From Megaustenia siamemsis (taxonomy: Eukaryota; Mollusca; Gastropoda; Stylommatophora; Ariophantidae): DNA of 64,000 nucleotides. Under the pieces are notes generated by a model. It searched no databases and was not told the origin of the DNA. It was given only the letters and a program-made list of their open reading frames with translations. Below are positions 1 through 13,429 of this stretch, piece after piece (position 1 is the stretch's first letter; each line of letters begins with the position of its first letter). Position numbers and translations under genes: made by a program. Location: NCBI GenBank assembly GCA_032433765.1, contig JAVIAB010000092.1, positions 36,916,853 through 36,980,852 of the forward strand, read 5' to 3'.

Positions 1-431
1 AACAATACAAAATAACATAAACTAAAAATCCCAATAATCAGAAATAAATGAAGCTTTAAGGACAACATCAATGAATATTTATAATGCACCAACAACGCAA
101 TTAAAAGCTTCTAGATATGCTACAACAGATTTCCTACACTGACTGACTTTGTAATGTGATATGGATTAATAGTGAAACATCCCAAGACTGAAAGAATAGT
201 CATTATTCCATTTGGAAGATTGATATCAAAAGAAACTGTGGTCAATTCTAAGTCACAGCAGAAAAATCTCTTGCAAAATACCCAAATAAAGATTGCAACA
301 TATAAATGAACAACAGCTAAATGCAGCACAAGGGGATTAAGAAAAAAAAAAAAAAAAAACAAGTGCTGCATAAATATCATCATCTCATAAGACAACTAAC
401 AGAGAAAAAAATTGAATACAATTACGAACAC

Positions 432-960
432 AATTAAGACCAATATATGCAAGGGCTGCTCATAAAGTATCAGAACTGAATCTTAGTAAATGTGTAGACT
501 TAACAGGCTAGTTGGGTTTTATCTTCTTCAAAATAGTGTCTTTGTGCTTGTATGCACTTACTCCGGCATTTCAATCAATGACAAAAGCACATCTGGTTGA
601 TACCTTTTTGTAATAGTCAGATTTGTATTGCATATTGGTGGTCTCTTCAATTTTATTTCATTTGTGGCCTTCATCATTTTCTTAAGTTTTTGGAACAAAG
701 AATTCACTCTGAGCAAGATCAGCCAATTTTGGAGGTTGTTTGAGCAATGGAATGTTGTGTTTACTCAAAAATATAGTTCTGGTGACAGATCTGTGAGCAG
801 GGAGATTGTCATGGTGCAGAATCTGATAGCAAGAGCAATCCTCAGAGTGTTGTCTGCACACATTGTAACAGTGTTGTTTTTACAGGACTATTATGGCACA
901 TACTGGTTGATATTCCATCAGTTTCTGCAACATTCCTGACAGTTAGATGGTATGATTTCT
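432..960 (-). pseudogene. Degraded mariner-type transposase, C-terminal part
   Basis: Read on the minus strand, 822-690 gives ILHHDNLPAHRSVTRTIFLS, KHNIPLL, then QPPKLADLAQSEFFVPK. This corresponds to the mariner core around the second catalytic Asp (HHDN.PAH) and the third-Asp block (normally PPYSPDLAP.DFFLFPK). Stops and frameshifts follow. The third acidic site reads SE where the family has CD, so the copy is dead. An AAGGGCTGCTCATAAAGTAT end at about 449-468 may be a terminal repeat. The N-terminal half was not recognised. Confidence 0.6.
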
Positions 961-2184
961 TAAGCATGTCCTATGGTCCTATTAATATGGGAGATGGGTG
1001 GTCTGCCTTGGCTTGACAGGAGTCATCTTCAGAGGAAAGGTGTCCACTTTTTACCTGGAAATGCCATTCAAGTGTCTTAAAGTGACTTAAACAGAACTCT
1101 CCAAAAGCTAACTGTAGGATTTCAGAAGCTTGAGAATAAGCTTTTCCCAGATGAAATATATAGAGAGAGAATATATATCTTTCTGAGAATTTTATAAATA
1201 GCTCTCTATAACATTTGCAGATCAAGGGGAAAAAAAACTTTCAGAGATTAGATTGTCAAATAATTAGGAAAATGCTGCAGCACATGGAGAAAACTACCAT
1301 CTAATGACCCTAAAAATAAAGCCTGTACCAAAACAAAAGGATGTAAACTAAAAAACCAATGTTGGTCAAAGTTATATACCACCAAACCTGGAGCATGAAA
1401 AGAATGTATTCTAGCACCTTTGTCATTAAATACAAAAGCAGACCATTAATATAGATATACAGTCTGCTTATGTACTGAATGTTATACATTCAGTAGTTTC
1501 TATCCTCATGATGACCAGGCACTAACAGCATCAACACAAAAAAGAACAGGAACAGGAACTTCTGAATGAAATGAATGGGGCACACAAAAATTAAAATCAA
1601 TCTAGAAAAACTTTGATTATGAGCCAGAGAAAGACAAATAAACTACATCTATTGAAAATTAGGAATTAAAACTTGAAATATTTAAGGTATTTGGAAAGCA
1701 TGGCATCAATGAATGGAAAAATTCATTAGGAAAAAGCGAATAGAAGCATGAAAGAATAAACAATTGTACAATCAAATAAACATGATGATTTTTACAAAAA
1801 TAATAATGTACGACATAGATGCAATACTGACATTGTGCTATTAATGTCAGTCATGGACAATATTAGAATACAAAAGAAAGAACATACCTACTGAATTGAA
1901 ATGCCTTAGATTTTAGAAGAACAGTGGACATAAACAGAAGAATAACAAAAATGAGGTCGACAAAATATTAGAAGTGTATGTGTAGCTCCAATTTCAAGCT
2001 ACATCCAGAGGCAATAAATTAAATGTTCTGAAATATTTCACGACCACCAGTAAACAACGTTAACAACCAGATACAATGTCAAAAGGAGGAAAAGGAAGAC
2101 CTCTAAAATCAAGGATTAGCAAAATATTAGATCAACACTAACTGCTATAAAATTGTATGAAGAAAACTGTGGAGCACAGCTGAG
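961..2184. other. No gene or clear repeat recognised
   Basis: AT-rich DNA with short open frames lacking recognisable similarity or codon structure. It may be the far 3' part of the TCERG1 locus or intergenic. Confidence 0.4.
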
Positions 2185-2756
2185 AACACTCAACTTTCTC
2201 TCAATTCCATAAGGTACAAGTAGCAATGACAAAAAACACTACATTTCTCACTATGAAATTTGGTGCAAGGAACACTTTATTTTCTCACTACCTTATATAA
2301 GACAGTAAAAATCAACTTTCTTGCTATACTATAAGACACAAGTAGCACTGCCAAAAACACTTCATTTTCTCGCTATGCTATCTTCCTCTTTTTCAACATT
2401 TACCCATTAAGAGGGTGTTGATGCTTTTATCACTAGTATATACAGCAAACATTGTAATTTGTGTATTTCAGCCAAACATATCAATCTCAGCATACTCTAT
2501 ATGTTATAAAGCATACGGAAAACTGGCAAAAATACTCCATTCTCTCCCCATGCTATATGGAACAAAAAGCTCTGCAAAAACACTATGTTTCCTCTCTTTG
2601 CTACAAGGGACAAGAAATGGCCATTAAAAAAACACTCAAATTTTCTCTCTTAGCTATAAGGAACAAGGAAAACGCAAAAATACTCCATTTTTTCCCTAAG
2701 CTATTTGGAACAAGAGGTACAGCCAAAAACACTGTTTTCTCTCTATGCTATAAGGC
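2185..2756 (+). repeat. Degenerate 47-53 bp minisatellite, left block
   Basis: Successive diverged units begin GCTATAAGGAACAAGG, continue CAAAAATACTCCATTTT and end TCTCTCTAT; two neighbouring units are each 47 bp. The array resumes at 5172 beyond the LINE that interrupts it. Open frames across it are accidental. Confidence 0.65.
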
Positions 2757-5168
2757 ATGTAATAGCGAAGAAGACTTTTACAATGAGCTAGAGATGACCA
2801 TGGAACAGTGTAAATCCCAAGAAATAACTACTATATTAGAGAATTTTAATGCGAAGGTAGGAACAGCTAAAGTGCAAAATGTAACTGGAAGACATGGACT
2901 TGGAGAGACGAATGACAGAGGGGAGAGATTGATAGATTGGGCAGAGCAACATGAAATGATTATTGGCAACACCTGGTTCAAGCAACACCATAGAAGACTA
3001 TGGATATGACAAAGCCCAGACAACAAAGTACACAATCAAATTGATTTTATATTGGTACAGGGAAGATTCAGGAATGGACTAACATTTGTTAAAACAAGAC
3101 CAGTAGCAGATTGCAATAGTTACCATTTACAAGTAGTTGGAGAAATGAGAATAAAACTGCAGAAGACACAAAAATCCCCAAGAAATATAAAATTAGAACT
3201 AGATATGCTTAGAGTAGATAGACAAATGCGCGATAAGTACAGTACGATAGTACAAAATAGATATAATGCTATTGAGAAAATACAGAACACTGAGGAGCAA
3301 TGGGAAATGATCAACTAATCAATTCAGCAAACATCAGCAAAAAGAAATGGATGACAGAAGAAATACTAGAATTAATGGATGAAAGACGAAAACATAAGAA
3401 AGAAGAACAGACATACAAAATATTACACAAAGAGATCCAAAACAAATGCAGAGAAGCAAAGAAAGCATGGTTAAAGCAGAAATGTGAAGAAATGGAAGCA
3501 ACAAAAGAAAGACTCAAAATTTATGCACAATCAGAACTAACAGGAAGAAAAGAAGTCAAAGTTGCAGGATGTTTGAAATCAAAAGAAGGAAAGATAATAA
3601 TGGGACAGGAGAAGACAATGGAAAGATGGACAGAATATATCAGTCAACTCTGTGGTGATGAAAGTCCAGAGCTAAACAATTGAAACAAATACACAGGACC
3701 ACCAATAATGCAGAGTGGAGGAGGCAATTCAACAAATGAAAAGAGATAAAGTTCCAGGTCCCGACAATATAACAATCAAAGAGATTAGAGCATAAGGAGA
3801 GCTGGGAGTACAAGTCATGACAAAACTACTCAATGACATATATATATAACACTGGACACATGCCCGAAGATCTACTGAAATCTATCTTTATAGCCATACC
3901 GAAAACGTCAGGCACCACTGATTGTGAAGACCATCACACTATTAGTCTCTTGAGCCATATGCAAAAATATTACTAAGAATCATCATGATATGTGTAAGGA
4001 ACAAAATAAAACCAGAAATAAGTGAGGAACAATGTGGATCTGTGGAAGGACAGGACACCAATAATGCAATATACATCCTGAGAACATTGATAAAAAAAGA
4101 TATAGAGGTTAAGAAAGATCAATATATGTGCTTTATAGACTACACAAAAGCATTTGACAAAGTAAAGTATGTGGAAATAATCAATATGCTGATAAAATTA
4201 AATACTGATGGCAAGGATCTGTGAATCAAAAGCATGTACTGGCAACAAACAGCAGTTAGCAACCAGACAGGACAGTTCCTATATATAAAACAAGGAGTCA
4301 GACAAGGCTGTGTTCTGTCGCCAGATTTGTTTTCACTTTACAGTGAAAAAATATGAGATCAATAGTAGATATAAAAAGAATTGATGTCAACAGATACAAC
4401 ATAAACAATTTGCGATATGTGGATGATACAGTTTTAATAGCAGAGACAGAGAATGAACTACAAGAAATGATGGACATAATAGTCAAAGAAAGCAACAAGA
4501 AAGGTCTCAATCTGAATAATAAGAAAGCAGAAGTAATGGTCATATCGAAGAAACAATCATCACCATCATGCAGCATAAAAATAAACAGGACAAATCTGAA
4601 ACAAGCGCAACGTGTCAAATAATTGGGCACAATAATAACATCAGATGGAAGATGCACCACAGAAATAAAAAGCAGAATAGCTCAGGCCAAAATAGCATTT
4701 CAGAAAATGGAAAATATCTTATGCAACAAATTTACATCAACAGAAGTGAGACAGAGAGTTCATCGGTGCTATACACAGCCAATTCTCACCAATGGAAGTG
4801 AATCGTGGACAATAGGCTAACAAATGAAAATACGATTAGAGGCCACAGAGATGGGAATTCCCTGGACAGCTATAAAGACGGACAAGGAAATTCTGAAAGA
4901 GGCCAACACAAAAAAGGGAGCTCCTAAAAAACAGAGAGAAACAGCTGACATTTCCTCCACACATCATGAGAAGAAAAAGGCTAGAATACATGGTTACAAC
5001 TGCAAAATATAGGGAATGAGAGATCACGGATGACAAAGAGAGAAGATACTAGATAGCTTGGTGTCATGACATGGTAAACAGTCAACAACAGAATTGATAC
5101 AATGCACGGTGGATAGAAGATTGTGGAAGGACATGATCTCCTATGCCAACTGGTATGGCATATGATGA
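2757..5168 (+). mobile_element. RTE-like LINE, 5'-truncated and degraded (EN + RT)
   Basis: The conceptual product starts in the APE endonuclease (NFNAKVGTA, then NQIDFILVQ), passes RT motifs ([67 protein letters not shown]) and the usual downstream region ([22 protein letters not shown]), and ends at a GATGATGAT tail. The catalytic box is YVDD rather than FADD. Many stops and frameshifts are present. It sits inside the minisatellite; a TATAAGGCA at each end is a possible target duplication but also part of the minisatellite unit. Confidence 0.85.
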
Positions 5169-5171
5169 TGA

Positions 5172-5365
5172 TATAAGGCACAAGAATCATTCCTAAAAAA
5201 TACTCAGTTACTCTCTGTGTTATAACGAACAAGGAAAACTATCAAAAATAGTCAAATTTTCTCTCGGTGCTATAAGACACAAGGAAAACTCCCAAGAATA
5301 CTTCATTTCTTTTTCTCTACGCTATAAGAAACAAAGAACATCATTAAGTACGATCCATTTTTTTT
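5172..5365 (+). repeat. Minisatellite, right block
   Basis: About four more degenerate units (TATAAGGCACAAG, TATAACGAACAAGG, CTATAAGACACAAGG, CTATAAGAAACAAAG) continue the array interrupted by the LINE. Confidence 0.6.
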
Positions 5366-6437
5366 CACTATAAAAAACATGATGACATCGAACAATTTAT
5401 TACGTTAAAATTGAATTTCAAGATGATTTATAAATTTCTAAATTGTAATCTAAATTATTATTATTTCTCTTTGCTTTTATTGTGCATCATCTCCAGTGCA
5501 TAACATTTAAAATGCTACATATCATATGCTGCACTTGTGTGAAGACATCAGGAAATGAGAGAAGGACAACTATGTTCATGATAGGAAATGTTAAAGGATG
5601 ACACAGAAAATGTAGAGAAAAGTATTCTGCTATATACCAGATTGACCACCACATAGCGAAGACTAGGATTTCCACACCAGGGTCAAATTGCACTGGCAAA
5701 TGACCAGGAGTCATGATATCAACCACGCTGCCTACAGCTTCCTGATGCTTTCATCCACTTCTTCCATGAGGGAACAAAGTTCAACAACATTAGAATAACA
5801 GCCAAAACAACTTTAAAACTTGTTTAGCTTTTCTCTTCTACAAATAATTTAATCAACTGTGCCCTAGATCAGTTCTGAAAATACAACTACAAATAATTAC
5901 TGCATTTTCTGCCATTTAACACCCATTCCATGCACCCCAGAAATATAGATAAATGTTACTTTATATGTTATATAGCTATTGTCACTATCACAAGTAAATA
6001 ATTGAGGATAATGTTATGCTCTGTTTTTCTTATAACAGTTAAATCGATATTCTCGCATCATCTTTAAACTGAAGGCAACATGAAAGGCCACAGATTTTTA
6101 AAGACAATCTAATCTACTGACACCACAGTAAAGCAAAAGCTCTGACTTTTGACTGTTCTCCTTTCCTAAACAAATTAGTGATATATATTTATTTCTGACT
6201 TTGAATAAATGATAGTTAAATTAATTGTTCTGTGATGGCAGACAAAAACAAAAAGATTGTCAAAATTAACACAATATAGATGTAAAAATAGTAAACATTA
6301 ATCTGAGAACATTTCTTAATGTTTATGTTCCTTATTTTGTAAGTGATAATACACTACAAAACATTCACAATTATGATTACTAAAGTCAGTGAATTTTATT
6401 ATTTTCCTGAAATTAAAGTAGAATATATATATATATA
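5366..6437. other. No gene or clear repeat recognised
   Basis: AT-rich sequence; no coding exon or known repeat could be supported on either strand. Confidence 0.4.
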
Positions 6438-6673
6438 TAGCCGTGATAGCTCAGTGGTTAGTGAACTGGACTGCAATGGACAAGAGGTAGGGTTCAATCC
6501 CAACCGACGGCTTCCGGTTTCACCCAGTCTTAAATGGGTATCGGATTTTTTCTGGGAAAGTAAAGCGGCACGGGTGTAATACCAACCACATTACCCCAAA
6601 AATCATTTGCCGAAGGTCTGTAAAATTTATGGCCACTAACACTATATTCCCTTGACGTGATGGGGGCTCTTTA

Positions 6674-6682
<9 letters not shown>
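6438..6682 (+). mobile_element. tRNA-derived SINE (family S1), copy 1
   Basis: The head has a pol III A box (TAGCTCAGTGG) and B box (GGGTTCAATCC). The body has TCACCCAGTCTTAAATGGGT, GGGAAAGTAAAGCGGCACGG, CCACATTACCCCAAAAATCA and a CGTGATGGGGGCT tail. It is flanked by (AT)n on both sides. It is not a functional tRNA gene, since no tRNA 3' half or acceptor stem closes it. Confidence 0.85.

Positions 6683-6719
<37 letters not shown>
6679..6719. repeat. (AT)n microsatellite
   Basis: About 20 uninterrupted AT repeats directly after the SINE tail. Confidence 0.95.
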
Positions 6720-6726
<7 letters not shown>

Positions 6727-8640
6727 GATTTAAAAAAATTATCCTGAGTCGTGAAAAGCATTTATTATTTTTCTACATAAACTTTCAGACATCAATCTCA
6801 ATTCATATGTTTAAAGTAAGTATTTACTAGTAAAAACACTATGCTAAATAAATATTGCTGACATCATAAAGTTTTAAGAGTATTTAAGTATATACTTTGT
6901 TTAAATATATAAATTTATTTTGTTTAAATCTTCATGAATCCTTGTTACACTCTTCTGTGTATTAAATGGCAGAAAATGTGGTACCAACATGTTCTTTAAT
7001 ATCAAGCTGACCAAATTGTCTGTTAAATAATGTTATTTTCTCTGAATTTGTCATCATTTTCTTAATAGGAATTTCTTTATGTTGTATATGCTTTAGAAAG
7101 ATTATTTTCTAAGGTATAGTTTCAGGGCTGATCTATGTGAGCTTATTAAAATATAGTTACTTCAAAGGTGTATAAATTTATTTTCCTGTAAACAATAATC
7201 CATATTGAAGTCCTAAAGCTTAAAATAAATGTTTCAGCTATTGATAACACTGCTTGCAAATTTATTTATAACATTATGTACAAAATATATATTAATTTTC
7301 AATTTATTTTGCTAAAGTATGAAAAATTAATACCTCTAACAACAATGTGAGGATCAAATTTTTTCCAATAACTTTACTTTGCAATTTTGTTGCATACAGT
7401 AAACAAATAAACTGTCATAGAGGATGGGAATGTCCTTTGTCATCATATATACCTGCTACTTCCTCTTCTATAAATCTAAGGTAAATGCACACAAGGTTTA
7501 TTTTGATTGTGTCACATCCAAAAACTGGTAACCATCTAATATGTCTCACTGTATGGTTTTCTTCTGTCATTTTATATTCTCCATTTTAAAATCAATAATT
7601 TCTACAGCAACTGTGTTCTTGAACAGTTTAATGATACAGATATGCTGAGTGAATTAATGAAAAGTAAAACACATATTAGGACAACCAGGAATGTTCAAAA
7701 CAGTGACAGCTGTGAAGATAAAGTACAGACTTCTTGACACATGTACAGAATGTGGGATGCAGAATATTATGTATGTACTAGATATATTCAAATAATGAAG
7801 AAAAGGTACATGGTTTGAAATAAAACAAGTAACAATGAACCTTTTCAAAACCTATACACAAATTAGTAACAACTAGACATTTACTATTTCAAAGCACCAA
7901 ATATATGAGATATTAATCAAGAGAGATATATGTCAAAGATGGCAGAAGAAGTAATACAGGCGACAACAGCTGCAAACATATATGAAGAAATGAATGGATT
8001 AGTGGTGAAGAGAAAAATGAATAAGATGTAAAAAAGTTCTTTGCAAAAAAAAAAAAAAAACTGCATCAGTTGTAATGACAATTGGAACTAGAAATTACAA
8101 AATATTTGTTTGCACTTGAGACCCAGTATTAGATGAGATAATGCTGTAAATTAGGCAGGAAAACTTTGCAAAAAAGGCAAAATTATTGTTCAGCAGAATA
8201 GAACTTACACCATAACAAACAGCAAAGGAAAGATGATGTATATAATTAATGAAAGATGATAAGATAGTTACCAGAGCTAAAGGTGGATTCCTGGGACAAT
8301 GAAAATCAGAAAAGTATTAGCTCCACGCTCTTAGTCCTTAGTCTATACTTCAGGAGATCCAAAATGGATGGCTATGACATGAAAGATTATTATGTACTGA
8401 GGAATGTGTTGTAGCAAAATACAACAATGAACAAAAACTAGACACATATGAAGTCACCCAAAAAGTACTTTTGAAATAAATCTGACAAAGAATGAAGTTG
8501 TAATCATGAGACTGTTTAATTTTGGTAAAAGATTGGAAAAAACAGGAGAGGGTACATGAGAAGACAGATAAACAATGTGTACAATTAACAAACAACAGGA
8601 ACCATGAACATGTATATGTACTGTCAAATGTTGAAAACAG
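6720..8640. other. No gene recognised
   Basis: AT-rich DNA with a poly-A run at about 8048-8060. The 7900-8600 stretch has a coding-like A bias and may hold old retroelement debris, but I could not confirm any motif. Confidence 0.3.
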
Positions 8641-8689
8641 CTGAAAGCTGTGGGCCTGCCTTTAGTACTTTCAGGATGAAGCTTATAAC

Positions 8690-8940
8690 CTACAGGCCAT
8701 ATTTATTAGTGAGCTTTCTTCAATGATAGAAGTGTCTGGTTTCAATTTCCAGACATGACAAATTTTTGTTAGACCTACACAGCTTTGGGTTTCACCCAGC
8801 CTCTGAAAATGGATCCGAGATTGTTTCTGGAAATGTAGGGCAGGTTGGGGGGTGAGACTAACCACATCATCCAAATATGTGCCATTGATCATTACAAGAT
8901 ATGGGCATTAATACCATATCAACCCTATATCTTAAGGCAT
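8690..8940 (+). mobile_element. Diverged S1-related SINE
   Basis: GTTTCACCCAGCCTCTGAAA, GTTTCTGGAAATGTAGGGCA, CTAACCACATCATCCAAATA and TGTGCCATTGATCATT follow the order of the S1 body, but the tRNA head is eroded. Confidence 0.55.
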
Positions 8941-9924
8941 GGAGAAAACCCTTACCGTACTTACTTTCTTCAACGATGATTCATTATACCACAGGTGAAA
9001 GTGTGAGAAAACTTATTCTTTCTTTAACAAAAAAAAAACATTATTTAAGAAAAGATAAATGTAAATGCATACCATTAAAGAATGACATATAATATTAAAG
9101 TCTCACGTTTTTTTTTCTAATTAATAAATTCTGTATGAACAGAAAAATTATTAGCATTCTCCAAGTATGTGGTGTTAAGTTATTATACAAATAATATATT
9201 AGCAATTCCCATAAAATAAAAGACAAATTCAATAAACCAAATTTAGCAGCTTTTCAAAAGTACTGAGTGTTATCTGATCTAATGTCATCTCCAACAGAAT
9301 TCTTCACAACAAAATTTGAATTGGTGGTGTTATAGAAATCCTAAAAATAAGATTGCACTGGATATGTCATACTCTCAGAATGTCTACAAAAGTTCTGCCA
9401 CAGATATGATCTTCATTAGACACTGAAAGGTAGAAGAACTAAAGAACAGCCAAAAGGAATACAGTAAAGAATGATTGATAATGAAATTAAAGAGAAAGGC
9501 TTTGCTTGAAGAGGACTTAAGAAAATGTCTCAAAATAGAATCAGAGGTGATCACTATTTGTGGCCTTAGTGTCTGAGTGCACAAAGAATTAATTGAAGTT
9601 TAAATTAATTACTATCAAAACAAGATCAAAGCTTGATCAAGATTAACTACCATCCAGCTGTGGATACAATTATGTAGTTATTGTTTACAAAATAAGTCAA
9701 TTTTTGTTCTGAATGTTTGAGAATATGAGGATAATATAGCTTTATATTTACATATTAAAATGTACGAAACACACATTCAGGAAATCTGGCCAGGATCTGC
9801 CATTCGTTAATAAAATTGTACAAATTAACTATGCTTAACATTATCTAAACATTTTATATTTGCCATCCTCCTCCTTCTTCATCATCCAACTACTTCATCA
9901 CTGTCCTGAATAGAATGTTAAATG
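8941..9924. other. No gene or clear repeat recognised
   Basis: AT-rich sequence without supported features. Confidence 0.35.
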
Positions 9925-10195
9925 GGCATAGATGTATTGTCATTTAAGGCAAGATATAATATTTTGTACCTTTTAGCACAACACATCTGACTTCAGTGAG
10001 TCATTGTTTTTTATTGGATTGCCTTTCCTCTTCAGTACCTACTCATTTGATCAGAGTATTTGTTCGTTTGTTTATAGAGGCTTTGCAAGGAAGTGGAGTA
10101 AGATTTTGATCAGGTGATGCCACTGATCCTGACACAAGTAGACATGAGTCACTGACCACTCTCAGCCCAGGTCTGTTGGGCACTTTGGTCAATAT
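9925..10195 (+). repeat. Dispersed repeat family L, copy 1
   Basis: It shares an ordered set of blocks with copies near 12.0, 22.8, 25.2, 40.2, 46.2, 46.8, 47.4, 51.5, 58.1 and 63.95 kb: AATGGGCATAGATGTATTGT, CCTTTTAGCACAACACATCT, TACCTACTCATTTGATCAGA, GTGGAGTAAGATTTTGATCA, CTGATCCTGACACAAG and GAGTCACTGACCACTC. No coding capacity is seen. The 3' module matches the tail of the tRNA-headed element at 27.6 kb, so it may be a SINE body. Confidence 0.6.
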
Positions 10196-10263
10196 TAAGT
10201 ATTAAATGTGTAAATAGCCTTCTTCAATTAGCATTAAATTTAAGAAAATAACAGCAAATTACA

Positions 10264-10314
10264 ACAGTTTACAATTACAACAAGTGTAAACACTTGTAGT
10301 TTGTAAACTGCTAT
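10264..10314. repeat. Nested inverted repeat (hairpin)
   Basis: ACAGTTTACA and its complement TGTAAACTG enclose CAAGTGTAAACACTTG, itself a near-perfect palindrome. It could be a relic of a small MITE. No flanking duplication was confirmed. Confidence 0.5.
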
Positions 10315-10316
10315 TA

Positions 10317-11929
10317 GAATTAATTATACATTTTGATTTTTACAAAATAATTGAATAATTTAAGTTATATCATACAAAAATAGCAAAAATTTCATGAAAT
10401 AAATGACAAACTCAATATATCATATTTCAAAAGAAAATTATTATTTTTGTCAAAACTCACAGAGAGCTTATTGTATAGTCAGAGATATAAGCTAACTTAT
10501 TCCCTTTACAATCATGTGCAACAATATGCATTTGGGAACTTTATATGCTCTAGGTTTATAAATAATATAACTAATCCTGTATTTGATAAATTAAAATTTC
10601 TGAAGTCAGCTCGCCAATGATGGAATATGTTCTACAAAATATATACCTGATAAATAATGCAGATATTTTATATCAAAATATTTTTATCTTACAGAATAAA
10701 TGTATACATTGTGAGAAATTAAACTGAGATGTCATATCTCAGAAATTCTAATTTACATAATTTGTCCAAGATTACTTACACATCTTGGGAAATATAATTT
10801 AAATCTAAAAATATATATGTGTTTTTATAAGTAAAGTAACAGGCACAGCATTATTAGGTAACCAATGAGTTCAAGGCATTCATTAAATTGTGTAAGACTA
10901 AAAATGTATTATCAAGTAACTACTAAAATGAACCTTTAAAATAACTTTGAAGGCTGTATTTGGTATATGATTAAAATATTTGTATCATGCTATGTAAATA
11001 TCACTTTGTTCTTTGAGGAGAAGAATGGTAAAACAAATTAGTATCCTAATCTTAAAGAAAGTTAGTGGGCCCTTTACTGGGAGGCCTAGCGTAAATCGGG
11101 CATTAGAAGTCATTATCAAATGGTGGCACCCTGTATACTTAACTGCACTGAACTGTTGCAATTAACACATATGAAGTTCACGATTTATTGAACCTTGATC
11201 ATGTTAGTTCAGTGAATGAGTATAAGTACAGGAATGTGATTTCCAAGTCAACAATTTTAGGCAATAATTTAAAAATTTCAAGAAAAAAATGCCATCATCA
11301 GCTTTAGAAAATGTGATAAATGTAGACTCAATAATTTATGAAACAAATCATGGCAGCAATAACAAGTGATTGCATAAAGTTGGTGTACTGACACTAAAAG
11401 TTCTGGATGAAGAAAGAAGAGAATCTTAAAGGATAAAAATGGTTCGGTAAAACATTATTTGTAGGAAAAATCTGACAAGAGTTATACTCAACCATTTGAA
11501 TGAAATAATTGATGAAAATTGTCAAAAGCAATGAATATAGATGCATGTTTAATCAGTCAGAAATTATCTTACGCCAGCGATGAAAAATATTTGTCATAAG
11601 ATTTATCATATTCTTTTTTTTTTGCCACTACCCATATACAAAATTTATTTCTATATTTGACAATTTATCCCATCTTTGTTACTCTGATTTTCATCTTCGC
11701 TACGAGTTTGAAAAAAAAAATATATATATAGTTATGCAGTAACTAGTATTATACTACACTTTATAAAAAATTGACATAACTGAATTTGTATTAGGATTCT
11801 GTATCAATTAAACTCCAGTCAGCAATAGCCACTTCATTGCTGGAAAGCACATGAATGCTAGTTATGTTGTTCAATTCTCAGAATGCATTTATCTTTTTTA
11901 CTGGTGTTCCCCCAATGACTACTAAAGGA
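10317..11929. other. No gene or clear repeat recognised
   Basis: AT-rich sequence; nothing could be supported. Confidence 0.35.
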
Positions 11930-12425
11930 ATTGATTGACCTCTTTGTCATGCATCCTTAAAAGGACAATAAGTGGGCATGCTTTGTGCTGAGATTTGCAG
12001 TAGAACTGTGATATTTGAGCTGCTCAGTTCAACACACCTGACTTCAGCACTCCATTTTTGGGTTGCTTAGTTGGCAGTGTACCATAACACATGTTTCTCG
12101 TGGCAAGGTGCTGTGTCGAGGAGTCGGGTTGGGTCTGATCCTCCTTCAGGCTGTCTTTTTTTTCTTTGTATTTTTTGTTTTTGATTGAGTGTTGATTTTT
12201 CAGTGTTGTAACATACCTTCACCATGAAATTAGTCATTTTTGGACATCAAGTTCTCTTTGATCCCTACTCACTTGGCCAAACTAGACTGGTTAGTTTGTT
12301 TCTAAAGGCACTGCAAAGAGGTGGAGAATGGTCTGGATGGCTTTGGTTCACCAATCCTGGCACAAGCCATCAGCTATGAGTCGCTGACAACTTCCAGCTC
12401 TGTTGCTGCCAAGCGCCTTGCCTCC
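11930..12425 (+). repeat. Family L, copy 2, interrupted by another SINE
   Basis: L blocks at 11965-12062 and 12233-12425 (TGATCCCTACTCACTTGGCC, CCAATCCTGGCACAAGCC, GAGTCGCTGACAACTTCC) are separated by about 165 bp. That stretch contains CGTGGCAAGGTGCTGTG and resembles the tRNA-like head of the SINE at 43.7 kb. Confidence 0.6.
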
Positions 12426-13278
12426 TGAACACATTTATATAACTTTCTTCATATTCTTGCAAAATGCACTTCTTGTTAAGGCACGATATTAACAGGAAAC
12501 ATTGCTGCTGACTGCTATTACCTGATTTTCACTCTCCCTCTCTTCCATCTTCACACACTCCTCCCCCAACCGTTAGATATAAGAGTAAGATATAAGAGTA
12601 ATTCATCTTTGTATCACTCTTGTACTACAAGCAACTGTTGACTGCTAATCAATTCTAATTTGGTTGTCTTCCAGTTCAATCAATTTTGAAGAAAAAAAAT
12701 AATATAAATAATTGCCGTATATATTCAAGTAATGTGACTGAGGATTCTTTCCATACAGAGAAAAAAAACAAAGTGATACTTTTTTTTTTTTTAATGAATA
12801 TACCTTTTTCACTGGTTACACTCTAATCCTTCAAAAAATAACAATAACATAGTGAACTTATAATTTAATAACTAAGGATTCAACATTTTGATTAATATTT
12901 TTATCTCATGTCTCCACTTTTCCATGATAGAAGTTTGCTGATCCCTACATGTTTTGTTAATGGCAGAAAAGGTTCCAAAAACATCTCTAGTCAAATAGTG
13001 GTAGCAAAGCTATCACTGACATCATTAGAGTCAAACAGGCCAGAAAGGTGATAAAAAGTTACATGAACTTGCAACTTTGTGTGCACAACTCTGAGCACTC
13101 AAATAGGGGAAGCAAACTTGACATAAGTATACTGAAATTAGATGTGCTGGGTCATCAGTCTAACATAACAGTACGATGAAGCTCACTTTTTTTTAGGTGA
13201 TTTCAGGAAAAAATAAACATTATTTTTCAAAGGATTAGGATAATTAAATTGTATACAGATATGACAGTGTATATTTAC
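12426..13278. other. No gene recognised
   Basis: AT-rich DNA downstream (in gene orientation) of TCERG1 exon 14; probably intronic. No exon for FF3 could be found. Confidence 0.4.
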
Positions 13279-13429
13279 CTTCTCTCTGACCACTGTTTTG
13301 TCTTGCTTCTCTCTTTTGCGAAGGTCACTCATAAAATCCAGAAACATAGATTCTCTGTCACGCATTTTATCTATGCTCCTGAAACGTTCATCTTTTCCAT
13401 ACTTGGAAGCAAAATCAGTGAAAGAAGAC
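13279..13429 (-). CDS. TCERG1: TCERG1 exon 14: FF2
   Basis: It encodes [20 protein letters not shown] then [20 protein letters not shown], completing FF2. Acceptor ACTCCAG, donor GTAAAT after REK. This is the last TCERG1 exon found; FF3 onward was searched for by eye on the minus strand down to base 1 without success. Confidence 0.95.

Noticed and set aside
6438..6510. tRNA gene (good A and B boxes; also at 30.52, 41.4 and 62.94 kb)
   Set aside because: The same head is followed each time by the same SINE body and target duplications, and no acceptor stem closes, so these are SINE promoters rather than tRNA genes.
9384..9584. Minus-strand frames between 7.6 and 9.6 kb as TCERG1 FF3-FF6 exons
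   Set aside because: None contains the charged, Trp/Phe-spaced FF pattern or fitting splice phases.
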